The notes: generated by a model from the sequence alone, not told the origin. 64,000 nt of DNA from Alphaproteobacteria bacterium (GCA_030425185.1 JAUIAU010000004.1:82711-146710), one strand, 5' to 3'; positions 45,887 through 55,641 are shown, numbered from the stretch's first letter. Made by a program: numbers and translations.

Positions 45887-46780
45887 ATGAGCACCGCTGC
45901 CCCCGTTCCTCCTGCCGTCCCCGTCGGGCGCGTTGCGCTCTGGATGACCGGGGCGATCGGATCGTTCTCGGCGATGGCCATCGCCGGACGCGCGGTCAGC
46001 CTCGACCACGACACATTCGAGCTGATGCTCTACCGCTCGATTGTGGGAATCGTGATCGTCGTGGCGGTGGCCGGGGCGCTCGGACGACTGGGCGAAGTGA
46101 CAACCAAGAACCTCGGCCTGCATGCGGTCCGGAACATCTTTCACTTCACGGGCCAGAACCTGTGGTTCTACGCGATAACCGTCGTCCCGCTGGCGCAGGT
46201 CTTCGCGCTCGAATTCACCTCGCCGCTCTGGTCGTTGCTGCTGGCGCCGCTGATCCTGGGCGAGCGGCTGACGCGCACCCGCGTGCTGTTCGCAGCGCTC
46301 GGCTTCTGCGGCATCCTGATCGTCGCACGGCCCTTCTCGGGCGCGGCCGACCCGAACCTGCTGTTCGCCGCGGCCTCGGCCATCGGGTTCGCCGGATCGG
46401 CGGTGTTCACGCGCCTGCTGACCCGCACCACGACCATCGTCTGCATCCTGTTCTGGCTGACGGTCATGCAGGCGGTCTTCGGCGTGATCGGCGCCGGGTA
46501 CGACGGGGACATCGCCCTGCCGACCCTGCGTGCGCTGCCGTGGCTGGTGGTGATCGGGTGCGCTGGCCTTCTGGCGCATTTCTGCCTGACCAACGCGCTG
46601 TCCCTCGCCCCGGCGACGGTCGTGCTGCCGATCGACTTCCTGCGCCTGCCCCTGATCGCGGTGCTCGGCATGCTGATCTACGGCGAGCCGCTGGATCCCT
46701 GGGTCTTCCTCGGCGGCGGCGTGATCATCGCCGCGACGGTGGCCAACATGCGCAGCGAGCACCGAGCCGCCCAACTGTGA
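45887..46780 (+). CDS. EamA/DMT-family permease
   Basis: This 297-residue inner-membrane protein has about ten membrane segments in two EamA repeats. The first repeat covers about 15-145 (begins RVALWMTGAIGSFSAMAIAG) and the second about 155-285 (ending DPWVFLGGGVIIAATVANM). DMT proteins export or import small metabolites; the substrate cannot be read. I chose ATG 45887 because it gives the usual family length, but no good ribosome site precedes it. GTG 45776 in the same frame would add 37 Pro/Ser-rich residues. A conserved-looking palindrome lies upstream. Confidence 0.85.
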   Translation: MSTAAPVPPAVPVGRVALWMTGAIGSFSAMAIAGRAVSLDHDTFELMLYRSIVGIVIVVAVAGALGRLGEVTTKNLGLHAVRNIFHFTGQNLWFYAITVVPLAQVFALEFTSPLWSLLLAPLILGERLTRTRVLFAALGFCGILIVARPFSGAADPNLLFAAASAIGFAGSAVFTRLLTRTTTIVCILFWLTVMQAVFGVIGAGYDGDIALPTLRALPWLVVIGCAGLLAHFCLTNALSLAPATVVLPIDFLRLPLIAVLGMLIYGEPLDPWVFLGGGVIIAATVANMRSEHRAAQL

Positions 46781-46959
46781 TCCGGCAGACACAGTCTTCC
46801 GGCTAGTCGCAGCAGCACCGCGCCGCCAGCGGCTCTGACGCAAAGTCAATTCTTGACGAAATCCCGCCGGTCCCGCGTTGATTGTGCATCCGAACGCGGC
46901 TGCACGACCGCGGAGAGACAAATGGGACCCAGGGGCCCACAGAACCGAGGGTGGAGACT

Positions 46960-47994
46960 ATGACGAGACTTGGTGTAACCGCCGCGCTGCTGGCAACCAC
47001 AGCCACAATGGCTTCCGCCGGTGGCATTGACCGTTCGGGGCAGTCCATCGCCCCGCTTTTTCAGGAGGGCGGCGCAAGCGGCTCTTACGTTCAGCTGTCA
47101 TTTGGCTCGGTAGATCCGACGGCCAACAGCGCTGTCCTCGCCGATCCGCTCGAGCGCTACAATCAGACGGCTTTGGCCTTCAAGACTGATCTTTCTGACA
47201 GCCTGTCCGCCGCCCTGATCGTTGACCGCCCGTTTGGAGCAGACGTCGCTTATACCACCGCTCCGGTCGCGGGCCTGGGTGCTTCCGTTTCGACTGACGC
47301 TGTTACGGGCCTTGTCCGATATAAAATTGGGAACGGCTTCAGCGTTCATGGCGGCGTCCGGATGATGCGTGCCTCCGGCTCGATTGTGACGACGGCAGTT
47401 CTGAACGCTTCGAGCAACTGGGATGCGGGTTACGTCGTCGGTGCGGCATATGAGATTCCGGACATCGCGCTCCGTGTGGCACTGACCTACAACAGCGGTA
47501 TTCGGTCTCGTTTCACCGGTACGGAGAATGGTAATCCGGTGACCTTCAACGTAGACTTCCCCGAGAGTGTCAACCTGGACTTCCAAACCGGCATCGCGGC
47601 CAATACGCTCCTGACTGGCTCGGTTCGCTACGCCGGTTGGAACGGCTTCAACTTGACCACGAGCACTCCAACCCAGTTCGTGAATTTCACTGGCGACACC
47701 TACACCTACTCGCTGGGCCTCGGCCGTCGCATTACCGACTCTTTCGCGATGTCGGCGTCGATCGGCTACGAAGCACCGGGAAACACGCCTTCGTCAACCG
47801 CACTGGCTCCGACCACGGGCCTGACGTCGCTGACCGTTGGCGCGTCTTACACAATGGACAATCTCGAAATTAGTGGCGGCGTCACGGTCGGCCGCCCAGG
47901 CGATCAGTCGATCGTTCTTGCTGGCCCGACCATCGTTCCCTTCAACAACAACACCGTCGTCGGTGCCGGCATCCGCATCGGGATGAACTTCTAA
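46960..47994 (+). CDS. FadL/OmpP1/TodX-family outer-membrane porin
   Basis: This 344-residue protein has a signal peptide (MTRLGVTAALLATTATMASA, cleavage about residue 20) followed by an OmpP1/FadL-type barrel of alternating beta strands that ends in the aromatic GIRIGMNF, with the terminal Phe used for outer-membrane insertion. Family relatives carry hydrophobic compounds such as long-chain fatty acids or aromatics. It is shorter than E. coli FadL. The gene uses noticeably more A/T-ending codons than its neighbours. GGAG stands 5 bases before the ATG and a strong terminator follows, so it is a single-gene unit. The substrate is unknown. Confidence 0.88.
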   Translation: MTRLGVTAALLATTATMASAGGIDRSGQSIAPLFQEGGASGSYVQLSFGSVDPTANSAVLADPLERYNQTALAFKTDLSDSLSAALIVDRPFGADVAYTTAPVAGLGASVSTDAVTGLVRYKIGNGFSVHGGVRMMRASGSIVTTAVLNASSNWDAGYVVGAAYEIPDIALRVALTYNSGIRSRFTGTENGNPVTFNVDFPESVNLDFQTGIAANTLLTGSVRYAGWNGFNLTTSTPTQFVNFTGDTYTYSLGLGRRITDSFAMSASIGYEAPGNTPSSTALAPTTGLTSLTVGASYTMDNLEISGGVTVGRPGDQSIVLAGPTIVPFNNNTVVGAGIRIGMNF

Positions 47995-48020
47995 GCTCAT
48001 TTCGCCGGTTGTGGATTACA

Positions 48021-48056
48021 ACGGCGCGCGGCACCCCCGCGCGCCGTTTTCGTTTT
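48021..48056 (+). terminator. rho-independent terminator of the FadL-like gene
   Basis: ACGGCGCGCGG and CCGCGCGCCGT make a perfect 11-bp stem with a CACCC loop, followed by TTTCGTTTT. Confidence 0.92.
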
Positions 48057-48111
48057 GACGGCTCTGACGCGCCTTGCTACGCGGTTCCGGCCCCATCAGC
48101 GGAGACAGGCG

Positions 48112-48984
48112 ATGCGCTACACGACCCCGAAGGACTGGCTCGAGGCCAAGGAAAAGCGCCTCCTCCTGTTCGGGATGTCCGGGCTGGGCAAGACGCACAT
48201 CGCCAACAAGCTGCGCGGCGACGGCGGCTGGTTCCACTACTCGGTCGATTACCGCATCGGCACCCGCTACATGGGCGAGCACATTGCCGACAATTTCAAG
48301 CGCGAGGCCATGAAGGTGCCGCTGCTGCGCGAGTTGCTCCTGTCGGACTCGGTCTACATCGCCTCGAACATCACCTTCGACAATCTCGCCCCCCTCTCGA
48401 CCTATCTCGGCAAGCCGGGCAACCCGGCCCTGGGCGGGCTGGCCTTCGACGAGTACATGCGCCGCCAGGACCAGCACCGGATCGCCGAGATCGCCGCTCT
48501 GCTCGACACCCGCCATTTCATCGAACGGGCGCAGAGCCTTTATGGCTACAGCAATTTCGTCTGCGACAGCGGCGGCTCGATCTGCGAGGTGGTCGACCCC
48601 GAGGATCCTGCCGATCCGGTCCTGACCGCGCTCAGCGAAGATCACCTGATGCTGTGGATCGAAGGCAGCGAGGCGCATACCGAGAGCCTGATCAAGCGCT
48701 TCGACCGCGCTCCTAAACCGATGTATTACCAACCCGCCTTCCTGCGGGAGATGTGGACGCAGTACCTGAACACGCAGGGCCTGGCCGAGGCTGAGGTCGA
48801 TCCGGACCGGTTCGTGCGCTGGACTTACGCGCAGGCCCTGGCGCACCGGCAGCCGCGCTATGCCGGCATGGCCCGGCACTGGGGCGTCTCGGTCACCGCC
48901 GACAGGATCGCGGAGGTCCGCGATGCCCAGGACATGATCGCGCTCGCCGCCGAGGCCCTTGAGACCCGCGCCGCCAGCGCCTAA
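48112..48984 (+). CDS. P-loop ATPase of unknown function next to metA
   Basis: This 290-residue cytoplasmic protein has a Walker A motif [14 protein letters not shown] at residues 21-34, right after an N-terminal KEKRLLLF strand. The rest does not match a kinase or AAA family I can name. Visible features are [27 protein letters not shown], a segment [18 protein letters not shown] near 150 and [15 protein letters not shown]. The pattern suggests a small-molecule or nucleotide kinase-like fold. GGAGACAGG precedes ATG 48112. It ends 31 bases before metA on the same strand, so it may belong to the methionine operon. Function unknown. Confidence 0.75.
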   Translation: MRYTTPKDWLEAKEKRLLLFGMSGLGKTHIANKLRGDGGWFHYSVDYRIGTRYMGEHIADNFKREAMKVPLLRELLLSDSVYIASNITFDNLAPLSTYLGKPGNPALGGLAFDEYMRRQDQHRIAEIAALLDTRHFIERAQSLYGYSNFVCDSGGSICEVVDPEDPADPVLTALSEDHLMLWIEGSEAHTESLIKRFDRAPKPMYYQPAFLREMWTQYLNTQGLAEAEVDPDRFVRWTYAQALAHRQPRYAGMARHWGVSVTADRIAEVRDAQDMIALAAEALETRAASA

Positions 48985-49015
48985 TTACCCAGCCTCTGCC
49001 GCCGGAGACCGTTCC

Positions 49016-49936
49016 ATGCCGATCAAGCTGCCCGCCGACCTGCCCGCCTTCGACGTCCTGTCGTCCGAGGGGGTCATGGTGATGGACGAGCTGCGCGCTG
49101 CCCGTCAGGACATCCGCCCGCTGAAGATCGGGCTCCTGAACCTGATGCCGAAGAAGATCCAGACGGAAACCCAGTTCGCCCGGCTGATCGGCGCGACGCC
49201 GCTGCAGATCGACCTGACGCTGATCCGGATGACCGAGCACCAGTCGAAGCACACCTCGCCCGCGCACATGGAGGCGTTCTACAAGCCCTTCCAGGAGGTC
49301 AAGGCGCACCGGTTCGACGGGCTGATCATCACCGGCGCCCCGATCGAACATCTGCCGTTCGAGGAGGTCACCTACTGGGACGAGCTGACCGAGGTCTTCG
49401 CCTGGACCCAGAGCCACGTGCATTCGACCTTCGGCGTCTGCTGGGGCGGCATGGCGATGGTGCACCATTTCCACGACGTGCCGAAGCACATGCTCGGGAC
49501 CAAGGCCTTCGGCTGCTTCCGGCACCGGAACCTCGCGCAATCCTCGCCCTATCTCAACGGGTTCTCGGACGATCTTCTGATCCCGGTCAGCCGCTGGACC
49601 GAGGTCCGGCAGGCTGACATCGACGCTGCGGGCGGCGGACTTCAGACCTTGCTGGCCTCGGACCAGGTCGGGCCCTGTCTGGTGGAGGACCCGGCGCACC
49701 GGGCGCTCTATATCTTCAACCACCTGGAGTACGACTCTCACACGCTGAAGGAAGAGTACGACCGCGACGTCGGCGCCGGAAAGCAGATCGCGGTGCCGGT
49801 CAACTATTATCCCGATGACGATCCCGCGAAGGCGCCGACCAACCGGTGGAGAAGCCACGCGCATCTCCTATATGGCAACTGGATCAACCAGATATACCAG
49901 ACAACACCCTATGATCTCGATGCCATCGGCACTTAG
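49016..49936 (+). CDS. metA: homoserine O-acetyltransferase, MetA type
   Basis: This 306-residue enzyme acylates homoserine in the first committed step of methionine synthesis. The catalytic residues are Cys142 ([11 protein letters not shown]) and, near 236 and 238, the His and Glu of [10 protein letters not shown]. The acyl-donor residue at position 111 is Glu ([12 protein letters not shown]). In MetA proteins Glu111 gives acetyl-CoA use and Gly111 (E. coli) succinyl-CoA use, so this one is predicted to be an acetyltransferase despite the metA name. GGAG precedes ATG 49016. The next gene overlaps its end by 26 bases. Confidence 0.95.
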   Translation: MPIKLPADLPAFDVLSSEGVMVMDELRAARQDIRPLKIGLLNLMPKKIQTETQFARLIGATPLQIDLTLIRMTEHQSKHTSPAHMEAFYKPFQEVKAHRFDGLIITGAPIEHLPFEEVTYWDELTEVFAWTQSHVHSTFGVCWGGMAMVHHFHDVPKHMLGTKAFGCFRHRNLAQSSPYLNGFSDDLLIPVSRWTEVRQADIDAAGGGLQTLLASDQVGPCLVEDPAHRALYIFNHLEYDSHTLKEEYDRDVGAGKQIAVPVNYYPDDDPAKAPTNRWRSHAHLLYGNWINQIYQTTPYDLDAIGT

Positions 49937-50873
49937 ACGCTTCACCCTCGGCGCTGGCCTCGCCGCGCTGACCGGATGCGGCGCGGCCACAGCCCCCGAT
50001 CCGGCCACCCGCGGGCTGACCCCGCCGCTGGGCCGCCTGCTGCAGGTCGACGGACGGCAGGTGCACGTGGTGACCGAGGGCCGCGGGCCGGACGTGATCC
50101 TGCTGCACGGCGCCAGCGGCAACCTGCGCGACATGACCTTTGCCCTGATGCCCGACCTGGTCGAGGCCGGCTTCCGCGTGACCGCGTTCGATCGGCCGGG
50201 CCTCGGCTATTCGGACGGGCTGCACGGTTCGGGCGAGTCCCCGGCCGAGCAGGCCCGGCATCTGGCGCGGGCGGCCGAGCAACTGGACATCCGGCGGGCT
50301 GTCGTTCTCGGACAATCCTACGGTGGTGCTGTCGCGATGGCCTGGGCCCTCGAACGGCCCGACCAGGCGGCTGCCGTGGTCACCGTGTCGGGCGCGACCA
50401 TGCCGTGGCCCGGCGGGCTCGGGCCCTGGTACGGGATCGCGGGCAGCGCGCTTGGGGGTGCCACGGTGGTGCCGCTGGTGGCCTCGCTCGCTTCGGAAAA
50501 CATGGTGCGAAACGCCGTTGCGGGCATCTTCGAGCCGGACCCCGTGCCCGATGGGTATCTCGACTATGTCGGGCCGGACCTGACCCTGCGGGCGGACACC
50601 CTCAGGGCAAACGCGCGGCAGGTCGGCGGGCTGAAGCCGCACATCATTGCCCAGTCGCAGCGCTATGCCGACCTGCGCCTGCCTGTCGAAATCCTGCATG
50701 GCACCGCCGACACCATCGTGCCGCACGAGATCCACGCGATCCCCATGTCGCAGGTCGTGCCAGGGGCCAACCTGGTGCTGCTCGACGGGGCCGGACACAT
50801 GCCGCACCACACCCACCGGGCCGAAACCGTGGCCGCGGTGCGCCGCGCCGCGAGCCGCGCCGCATTGCGCTGA
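49911..50873 (+). CDS. alpha/beta-hydrolase lipoprotein
   Basis: This protein of about 320 residues has a signal with a lipobox ([13 protein letters not shown]), so it should be anchored in the envelope by a lipid-modified Cys near residue 23. The alpha/beta-hydrolase core has the oxyanion strand LLHGASGN, the segment [10 protein letters not shown], the nucleophile elbow [11 protein letters not shown], a late Asp ([13 protein letters not shown]) and the His in [13 protein letters not shown]. Lid residues lie between. The start is ATG 49911 or ATG 49920; both overlap the end of metA, so translation is coupled. Substrate unknown. Confidence 0.87.
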   Translation: MISMPSALRRFTLGAGLAALTGCGAATAPDPATRGLTPPLGRLLQVDGRQVHVVTEGRGPDVILLHGASGNLRDMTFALMPDLVEAGFRVTAFDRPGLGYSDGLHGSGESPAEQARHLARAAEQLDIRRAVVLGQSYGGAVAMAWALERPDQAAAVVTVSGATMPWPGGLGPWYGIAGSALGGATVVPLVASLASENMVRNAVAGIFEPDPVPDGYLDYVGPDLTLRADTLRANARQVGGLKPHIIAQSQRYADLRLPVEILHGTADTIVPHEIHAIPMSQVVPGANLVLLDGAGHMPHHTHRAETVAAVRRAASRAALR

Positions 50874-50919
50874 GCCGTCGCTTCGCGCTAGGGAAAGACG
50901 AGACGTGGAGGGATCCCCC

Positions 50920-51807
50920 GTGACTTTGCCTTTCGATGGCGCGATCAGCGCGTTCTACAAGAGCGGTGCCCCGGACCAGGTGCGCAAGGCGATAGCCAAG
51001 GCCGGCAAGGGCGAGATCCTGACCCCCGACTACCCCTATGACGAGAAGCTCGACCGCAAGCCCTACGAGCGCGACCTGAACAACCTCCAGATCGAGCTGG
51101 CCAAGCTGCAGGCCTGGGTGAAATCCTCGGGCGCGCGCGTCTGTGTCCTGTTCGAGGGCCGGGACGCCGCCGGAAAAGGCGGCACCATCAAGCGGTTCCG
51201 CGAGAACCTGAACCCGCGCGGCGCCCGCGTCGTGGCCTTGCCGAAGCCGACAGAGCGCGAACAGGGCGAATGGTACTTCCAGCGCTACGTGCGCGAGCTT
51301 CCCGCAGCCGGCGAGATCGTGTTCTTCGACCGCTCGTGGTACAACCGCGCTGTCGTCGAGCAGGTCTTCGGCTTCTGCACCCCGAAGCAACGCCTGCACT
51401 TCTTCGCGCAACTCCCTGATTTCGAACGGATGCTGGTCGAGGAAGGAATCCTTCTCTTCAAGCTCTGGCTGAACGTCGGCCGGGCCGAGCAGCTGAAGCG
51501 CTTTCTCGACCGGGAAAGCGATCCGCTGAAACAGTGGAAGCTCAGCACGATCGACGTCGAAGGCCTCGCCAAGTGGGACGACTATACCGCCGCCATCGCC
51601 GAGACCTTCGAGAAGACGCATTTCGATCACGCGCCCTGGACCGTGATCCGCACCGACAACAAGAAGCGCGCCCGTCTGGCCGCGATCCGCACCGTGCTGG
51701 GCGGCATCCCCTACGAGCGCAAGAACGTCGCTATCGTCGGCACGCCCGATCCGCTGGTCTGCGGCACACCGGAGCTCTGGCACGACGCCATGGAGAGCGC
51801 CGGCTGA
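50920..51807 (+). CDS. ppk2: polyphosphate kinase 2
   Basis: This 295-residue PPK2 enzyme moves phosphate between polyphosphate and nucleoside di- or monophosphates. Walker A is [16 protein letters not shown] near residue 76, the lid has [18 protein letters not shown], and Walker B is [16 protein letters not shown] near 140. The length matches the single-domain class I type, which usually makes NTP from NDP. I chose GTG 50920 because GAGG stands 8 bases before it and no in-frame ATG fits. It is 1 base before the TetR-type gene, so they form an operon. Confidence 0.93.
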   Translation: MTLPFDGAISAFYKSGAPDQVRKAIAKAGKGEILTPDYPYDEKLDRKPYERDLNNLQIELAKLQAWVKSSGARVCVLFEGRDAAGKGGTIKRFRENLNPRGARVVALPKPTEREQGEWYFQRYVRELPAAGEIVFFDRSWYNRAVVEQVFGFCTPKQRLHFFAQLPDFERMLVEEGILLFKLWLNVGRAEQLKRFLDRESDPLKQWKLSTIDVEGLAKWDDYTAAIAETFEKTHFDHAPWTVIRTDNKKRARLAAIRTVLGGIPYERKNVAIVGTPDPLVCGTPELWHDAMESAG

Positions 51808-51808
51808 C

Positions 51809-52426
51809 ATGGCCAAGCGCGGCTATCACCACGGAAACCTGCGGCAGGAACTGGTGGACGCCGCCCTGCGGCTGATCGAGGACAAGGGACCGACCGGGTT
51901 CACCCTGTCCGAGGCGGCGAAGGATGCCGGGGTGACCCCCGCCGCGGTCTACCGCCACTTCTCCGGCCGCGAGGATCTGATCGCCGAAGCCGCCCTGCAA
52001 GGCCATCATATATTCGCGGACCTGATGGACTATGCCTATGACAACGGGCAGCCAAGCGCCCTGATCGCCTTTGAGCGCACCGGTCGCGCCTATCTGGCGT
52101 TCGCCCGCAAGCATCCCGGGCATTACATGGCAATGTTCGAATCCGGCATCCCCACCAACGCGACCCCGGACCTGGCCGCGGCGGTTGCACGGTCGGCCTC
52201 GGTGCTGGAGCGCGCCGCCTCGGCCCTGTCCGAGCAGCTTCCGCCGGACCGCCGTCCGCCCGCCGCGATGTTCTCGGCCCATATCTGGGCGCTGTCGCAT
52301 GGCGTGGTCGAGCTCTTCGCGCGCGGCGCGCCCGGTGCGCGCTCGCCCTATCCGCCGGAAGACCTGCTGGAGACCGGGATCGGGATTTACCTTCGGGGGC
52401 TGGGCCTGCTGCCACCCGATTCCTGA
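51809..52426 (+). CDS. TetR/AcrR family transcriptional regulator
   Basis: This 205-residue regulator has a TetR helix-turn-helix at about 10-55 (RQELVDAALRLIEDKGPTGF, then TLSEAAKDAGVTPAAVYRHF) followed by FSGREDLIAEAALQG. The C-terminal part resembles the TetR_C_33/WHG ligand-binding type (YLAFARKHPGHYMAMFES). The start ATG is 2 bases after the ppk2 stop. The ligand is unknown. It is convergent with the ABC importer operon and may regulate ppk2 or itself; no clear operator is visible. Confidence 0.9.
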   Translation: MAKRGYHHGNLRQELVDAALRLIEDKGPTGFTLSEAAKDAGVTPAAVYRHFSGREDLIAEAALQGHHIFADLMDYAYDNGQPSALIAFERTGRAYLAFARKHPGHYMAMFESGIPTNATPDLAAAVARSASVLERAASALSEQLPPDRRPPAAMFSAHIWALSHGVVELFARGAPGARSPYPPEDLLETGIGIYLRGLGLLPPDS

Positions 52427-52441
52427 CGTCTTGTCAGAGGG

Positions 52442-53536
52442 TTAGGCGGCGAAGATGACCAGTGCCGACGGGTCCCAGGCGACCTTGGCGGTATCGCCGA
52501 TCTCCAGCACCCGCCGCCCCGGAAGGTTCTTCATCGAGATCGTCACCGGCTTCTGCGCCCCGTCGAGGGCCACTTCGTAGTAGGTCATGTCGCCGTAATA
52601 GACGACCTCTACCACCTTTCCGGTCACCGAATGGGACGGCGTGGCGGTTGCGTCATCTATGACAACGGACAGGGTTTCGGGCCGCAGACCGGCCACGGCC
52701 GCGCCGCTGGGGGCCCCGCCCGGGCACTGCTCGGTGCTCAGGGTCACCTTGCCCAGTCCCGCGATGTCCAGCGCGACGGAGTCGCCCGAGACCGTCGATG
52801 TAGCAGAAAGGAAATTCATCACGCCGATGAACTCGGCCACCTTGCGGCTGGCCGGCCTCCGATACAGCGTCTGGGGCGCGGCGAGCTGGGCGATCTCGCC
52901 CTCGAACATCACGGCGATCCGGTCCGACATGATCAGCGCTTCTTCCTGGTCGTGCGTGACGAGGATGAACGTGATGCCGACATGGCGCTGCAGGCGCCGC
53001 AACTCGGTCTGCATCTGCTCGCGCATCTTCTTGTCGAGCGCCGAGAGCGGCTCGTCCAGCAGCAGCACTTCCGGTTCCAGCACCAGCGCCCGCGCCAGCG
53101 CCACGCGCTGCCGCTGACCGCCCGACAGGGCATGCGCCGGGCGCTTGCCGTACCCCGCCAGCCCGACCATCTCGAGCGCTTCGATTACCTTGGCCTTCTT
53201 CTGCTCCGCCGACAGGTCGCTACGCTTGCGCAGGCCGAAGCCCACGTTCCCGGCGACGTCGAGATGCGGGAAGATGGCGTAGGACTGGAACACCATGTTG
53301 GTCGGGCGCAGGTTGGCCGGCACGTCCGCCATGTCGCGCCCGCCGATCAGCACGCGGCCGGACGACACGTCCTCGAACCCGGCGATCGTGCGCAGCAGCG
53401 TCGTCTTCCCGCAGCCGGACGGGCCCAGCAGCGAGAAGAACTCGCCTTTCCCGATCTCGCAGGAAATGCCGCGAAGGGCATGATAATCATCGTAATATTT
53501 CTGGACCTGATCCAGAACGATAAGCGGGTCCTTCAC
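52442..53536 (-). CDS. ABC transporter ATP-binding protein, PotA-like
   Basis: This 364-residue ATPase powers an importer of the spermidine/putrescine class. Walker A is LGPSGCGKTTLLRTIAGFED near residue 36, the signature is ALSGGQRQRVALARAL near 134, Walker B is EVLLLDEPLSALDKKMRE near 154, and the H-loop is ILVTHDQEEALIMSD. A TOBE domain ends the protein (about 285-360). The start is GTG 53536, sharing GTGA with the stop of the permease gene before it. It is the last of three coupled genes. The ligand could be a polyamine, a betaine or another small cation. Confidence 0.93.
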   Translation of the reverse strand: MKDPLIVLDQVQKYYDDYHALRGISCEIGKGEFFSLLGPSGCGKTTLLRTIAGFEDVSSGRVLIGGRDMADVPANLRPTNMVFQSYAIFPHLDVAGNVGFGLRKRSDLSAEQKKAKVIEALEMVGLAGYGKRPAHALSGGQRQRVALARALVLEPEVLLLDEPLSALDKKMREQMQTELRRLQRHVGITFILVTHDQEEALIMSDRIAVMFEGEIAQLAAPQTLYRRPASRKVAEFIGVMNFLSATSTVSGDSVALDIAGLGKVTLSTEQCPGGAPSGAAVAGLRPETLSVVIDDATATPSHSVTGKVVEVVYYGDMTYYEVALDGAQKPVTISMKNLPGRRVLEIGDTAKVAWDPSALVIFAA

Positions 53537-54345
53537 AGGAAGCCTCCGGTGTCTTTCGCGCCCGTCCGACGCACACCGCGCCGCCGGAAGAATTCGGCCA
53601 CGGTCAGCAGCACCAGCGACAGGATCACGAGGATCGTGCCCAGGGCCATGACCACGGGGATTCGCTGCGGGAAGCGCAACTGACCCCAGAGATAGACCGG
53701 CAACGTGGGTTCCGAGCCGGTCAGGAAGAAGGCGATGATGAACTCGTCGAGCGAGATCGTGAACGAGATCAGCAAGGCCGAAACGATGCCCGGGGTCACC
53801 AGCGGCAGCGTGACCTTGAAGAAGGCCCCCATCGCGGTCTCGCCCAGGTCGATGGCCGCCTCCTCGAGCGAGCGGTCGAGCCCGTTGAAGCTGGCCGACA
53901 GGATCGCCACCGCGAAGGGCGTGCAGATCAGCGTGTGGCCCAGCACGACCGTCCAGAGCGACAGCGACAGCCCCATCAGGCTGACGACCATCACCAGAAG
54001 CGCGACGCCGACGATGATCTCGGGCAGCACGAGTGGCACCATGATCAGGCCGAGGATCCCGCCCTTCAGCGGAAACCGGTAGCGGCTGGACGCCCTCGCG
54101 GCGAAAATACCGAAGATTGTCGACAGGATAGCGGTCGTGATGGCGACGAAGAGCGAGTTCCGGACCGCCCCGTGCAAGGCGTCGATGCTGAGAAGCTCGA
54201 CGAACCACTTCGTCGTGAAGCCCTGCAGCGGAAACGCGATGACCGTGCCGTCATTGAACGCGAAGATCGGCAGCAAGGCCACCGGAAGATAAAGGAATAT
54301 CAGGTAAGCGATCGCGTAGATTCGCAGCCCGGTGCCCTGTTTCAT
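53533..54345 (-). CDS. ABC transporter permease, PotC-like
   Basis: This 270-residue inner-membrane permease has about six membrane segments. The cytoplasmic EAA loop that docks on the ATPase reads EEAAIDLGETAMGAFFKVTL near residue 158. Its N-terminal segment is LRIYAIAYLIFLYLPVALLP. It overlaps the ATPase gene by 4 bases (GTGA) and the other permease gene by 4 bases (ATGA), so all three are made in fixed ratio. Confidence 0.93.
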   Translation of the reverse strand: MKQGTGLRIYAIAYLIFLYLPVALLPIFAFNDGTVIAFPLQGFTTKWFVELLSIDALHGAVRNSLFVAITTAILSTIFGIFAARASSRYRFPLKGGILGLIMVPLVLPEIIVGVALLVMVVSLMGLSLSLWTVVLGHTLICTPFAVAILSASFNGLDRSLEEAAIDLGETAMGAFFKVTLPLVTPGIVSALLISFTISLDEFIIAFFLTGSEPTLPVYLWGQLRFPQRIPVVMALGTILVILSLVLLTVAEFFRRRGVRRTGAKDTGGFL

Positions 54346-55208
54346 GCCCGCTCCTTCAGGAAGCCACGCATCAGGAAGAGGAACAGCAGCGAGATTGCCG
54401 CGACGATGGTCATGGCGCTGATCGCCAACGCGGAGCCCATCGGGGCATCGTTCAGCTGCAGGAACTGGATCTGGATCATGTTCGCGATCATCCGGCCGTC
54501 CGGCCCGCCCACGAGCACCGGCGTGACGTAATCGCCAACGGTCGGGATAAAGACGATCAGCGTGGCCGCGACGACGCCGGGCATCGCCAGCGGCAGCGTG
54601 ACCCGCAGGAAGGTGACTAAGGCGTTCTCGCCCAGGTCGCGCGACGCCTCCAGCAGGCTGCGGTCGATCTTCTCCAGCGCGACGTAGATCGGCAGGATCG
54701 TGAACGGCGCGTAAGCATGGGCCAGCGTGATGACCACCGCGTTCGCGTTGTAAAGGATGAAGGTCAGCGGTTCATCAATAATCCCAAGGCCCAGAAGGGA
54801 TGTGTTCAGCACGCCGTTGAACCCGAGGATCACCTTCCACGCGAAGACGCGCAGCAGGTAGCTGGTCCAGAACGGGATCGTGATCAGGAAGATCCACAGC
54901 GCCTTGCGCTCGGGCGCGACGTGGAAACTGACGAAATAGGCGATCGGGAAGGCAAACAGCACGGTTGCCAGGGTCACCGACCCGGAAATCGCCAGCGAGC
55001 GCAGCATCAGCGTGCGATAGAGCGGATCCGTGAACGCCTCGGCGTAGTTCGCCAGCGTCAGAGTCGTGTCGAAGGTCAGGAAGTTCTGGGTCCAGAGGCT
55101 CAGCAGCACGATCGAGCCGAGAGGCACTGCCAGCAGAAGGACGGCGTAGACCAGAGGCGGGCTGACGAGCAGCAGGCCCGAGGCCGCTTCCCCCTTCGGC
55201 AGACGCAT
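54342..55208 (-). CDS. ABC transporter permease, PotB-like
   Basis: This 288-residue permease has about six membrane segments, the first at SGLLLVSPPLVYAVLLLAVP. The EAA loop is LEASRDLGENALVTFLRVTL near residue 186. I chose ATG 55208 (MRLPKGEAASG) because GGAG stands 6 bases before it; ATG 55259 in the same frame lacks a ribosome site. It is the first gene of the operon. The gene for the periplasmic binding protein, normally in such operons, is missing here and in the 850 bases upstream. Confidence 0.92.
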   Translation of the reverse strand: MRLPKGEAASGLLLVSPPLVYAVLLLAVPLGSIVLLSLWTQNFLTFDTTLTLANYAEAFTDPLYRTLMLRSLAISGSVTLATVLFAFPIAYFVSFHVAPERKALWIFLITIPFWTSYLLRVFAWKVILGFNGVLNTSLLGLGIIDEPLTFILYNANAVVITLAHAYAPFTILPIYVALEKIDRSLLEASRDLGENALVTFLRVTLPLAMPGVVAATLIVFIPTVGDYVTPVLVGGPDGRMIANMIQIQFLQLNDAPMGSALAISAMTIVAAISLLFLFLMRGFLKERA

Positions 55209-55427
55209 GTCCCACTCCGTCGCTGTGCCGGCGTTGCTTCGCCGAATGCATCGGATCATGGCAGAACGGGTGGCAGGCTCAAGGGGTCATTCGCTGCGCT
55301 GCCGCGCATCGGTCCGACGGACCTGGCCGGGCCCGATGGTCGGCTTCCCGTGATGTCTCAGCCGCAAGATTCTGACGGGGCTTGATTTTCCAGATCGCCC
55401 TCATGTGGAGTCGCAGCTTACGCAAGA

Positions 55428-55468
55428 CTTCATGCAGCGCATGAAGCGAAGTTCATGCGCCCTGTGAA
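55428..55468. promoter_or_regulatory. tandem palindromic operator candidate
   Basis: CTTCATGCAGCGCATGAAG (55428-55446) is an exact palindrome with 8-bp arms. A second, weaker unit TTCATGC-GCC-CTGTGAA begins at 55452, 23 bases after the first TTCATGC, i.e. about two helical turns. It lies about 220 bases before the first permease gene. Confidence 0.55.
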
Positions 55469-55641
55469 GATGGTCTGGTCCCGGTTCATCCGGACTCTCA
55501 ACCCGGCTCCGCCAGGCCGCGTCTTGATGCCCTTCGGGACAGACCCCGCGATCCCCGCGTGCCCTGGTGCCGTGGATCGTCGGGCACAAGCGGCTGCGCT
55601 GCCGGTGGATGATCCGGCTTCTCCCGGGTGCCCGGCGCCGG

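Noticed and set aside
47995..49015. SAM-II (metA motif) riboswitch before metA
   Set aside because: Only 31 bases separate metA from the gene before it, and the stretch before that gene is a terminator with no pseudoknot-like conserved core.
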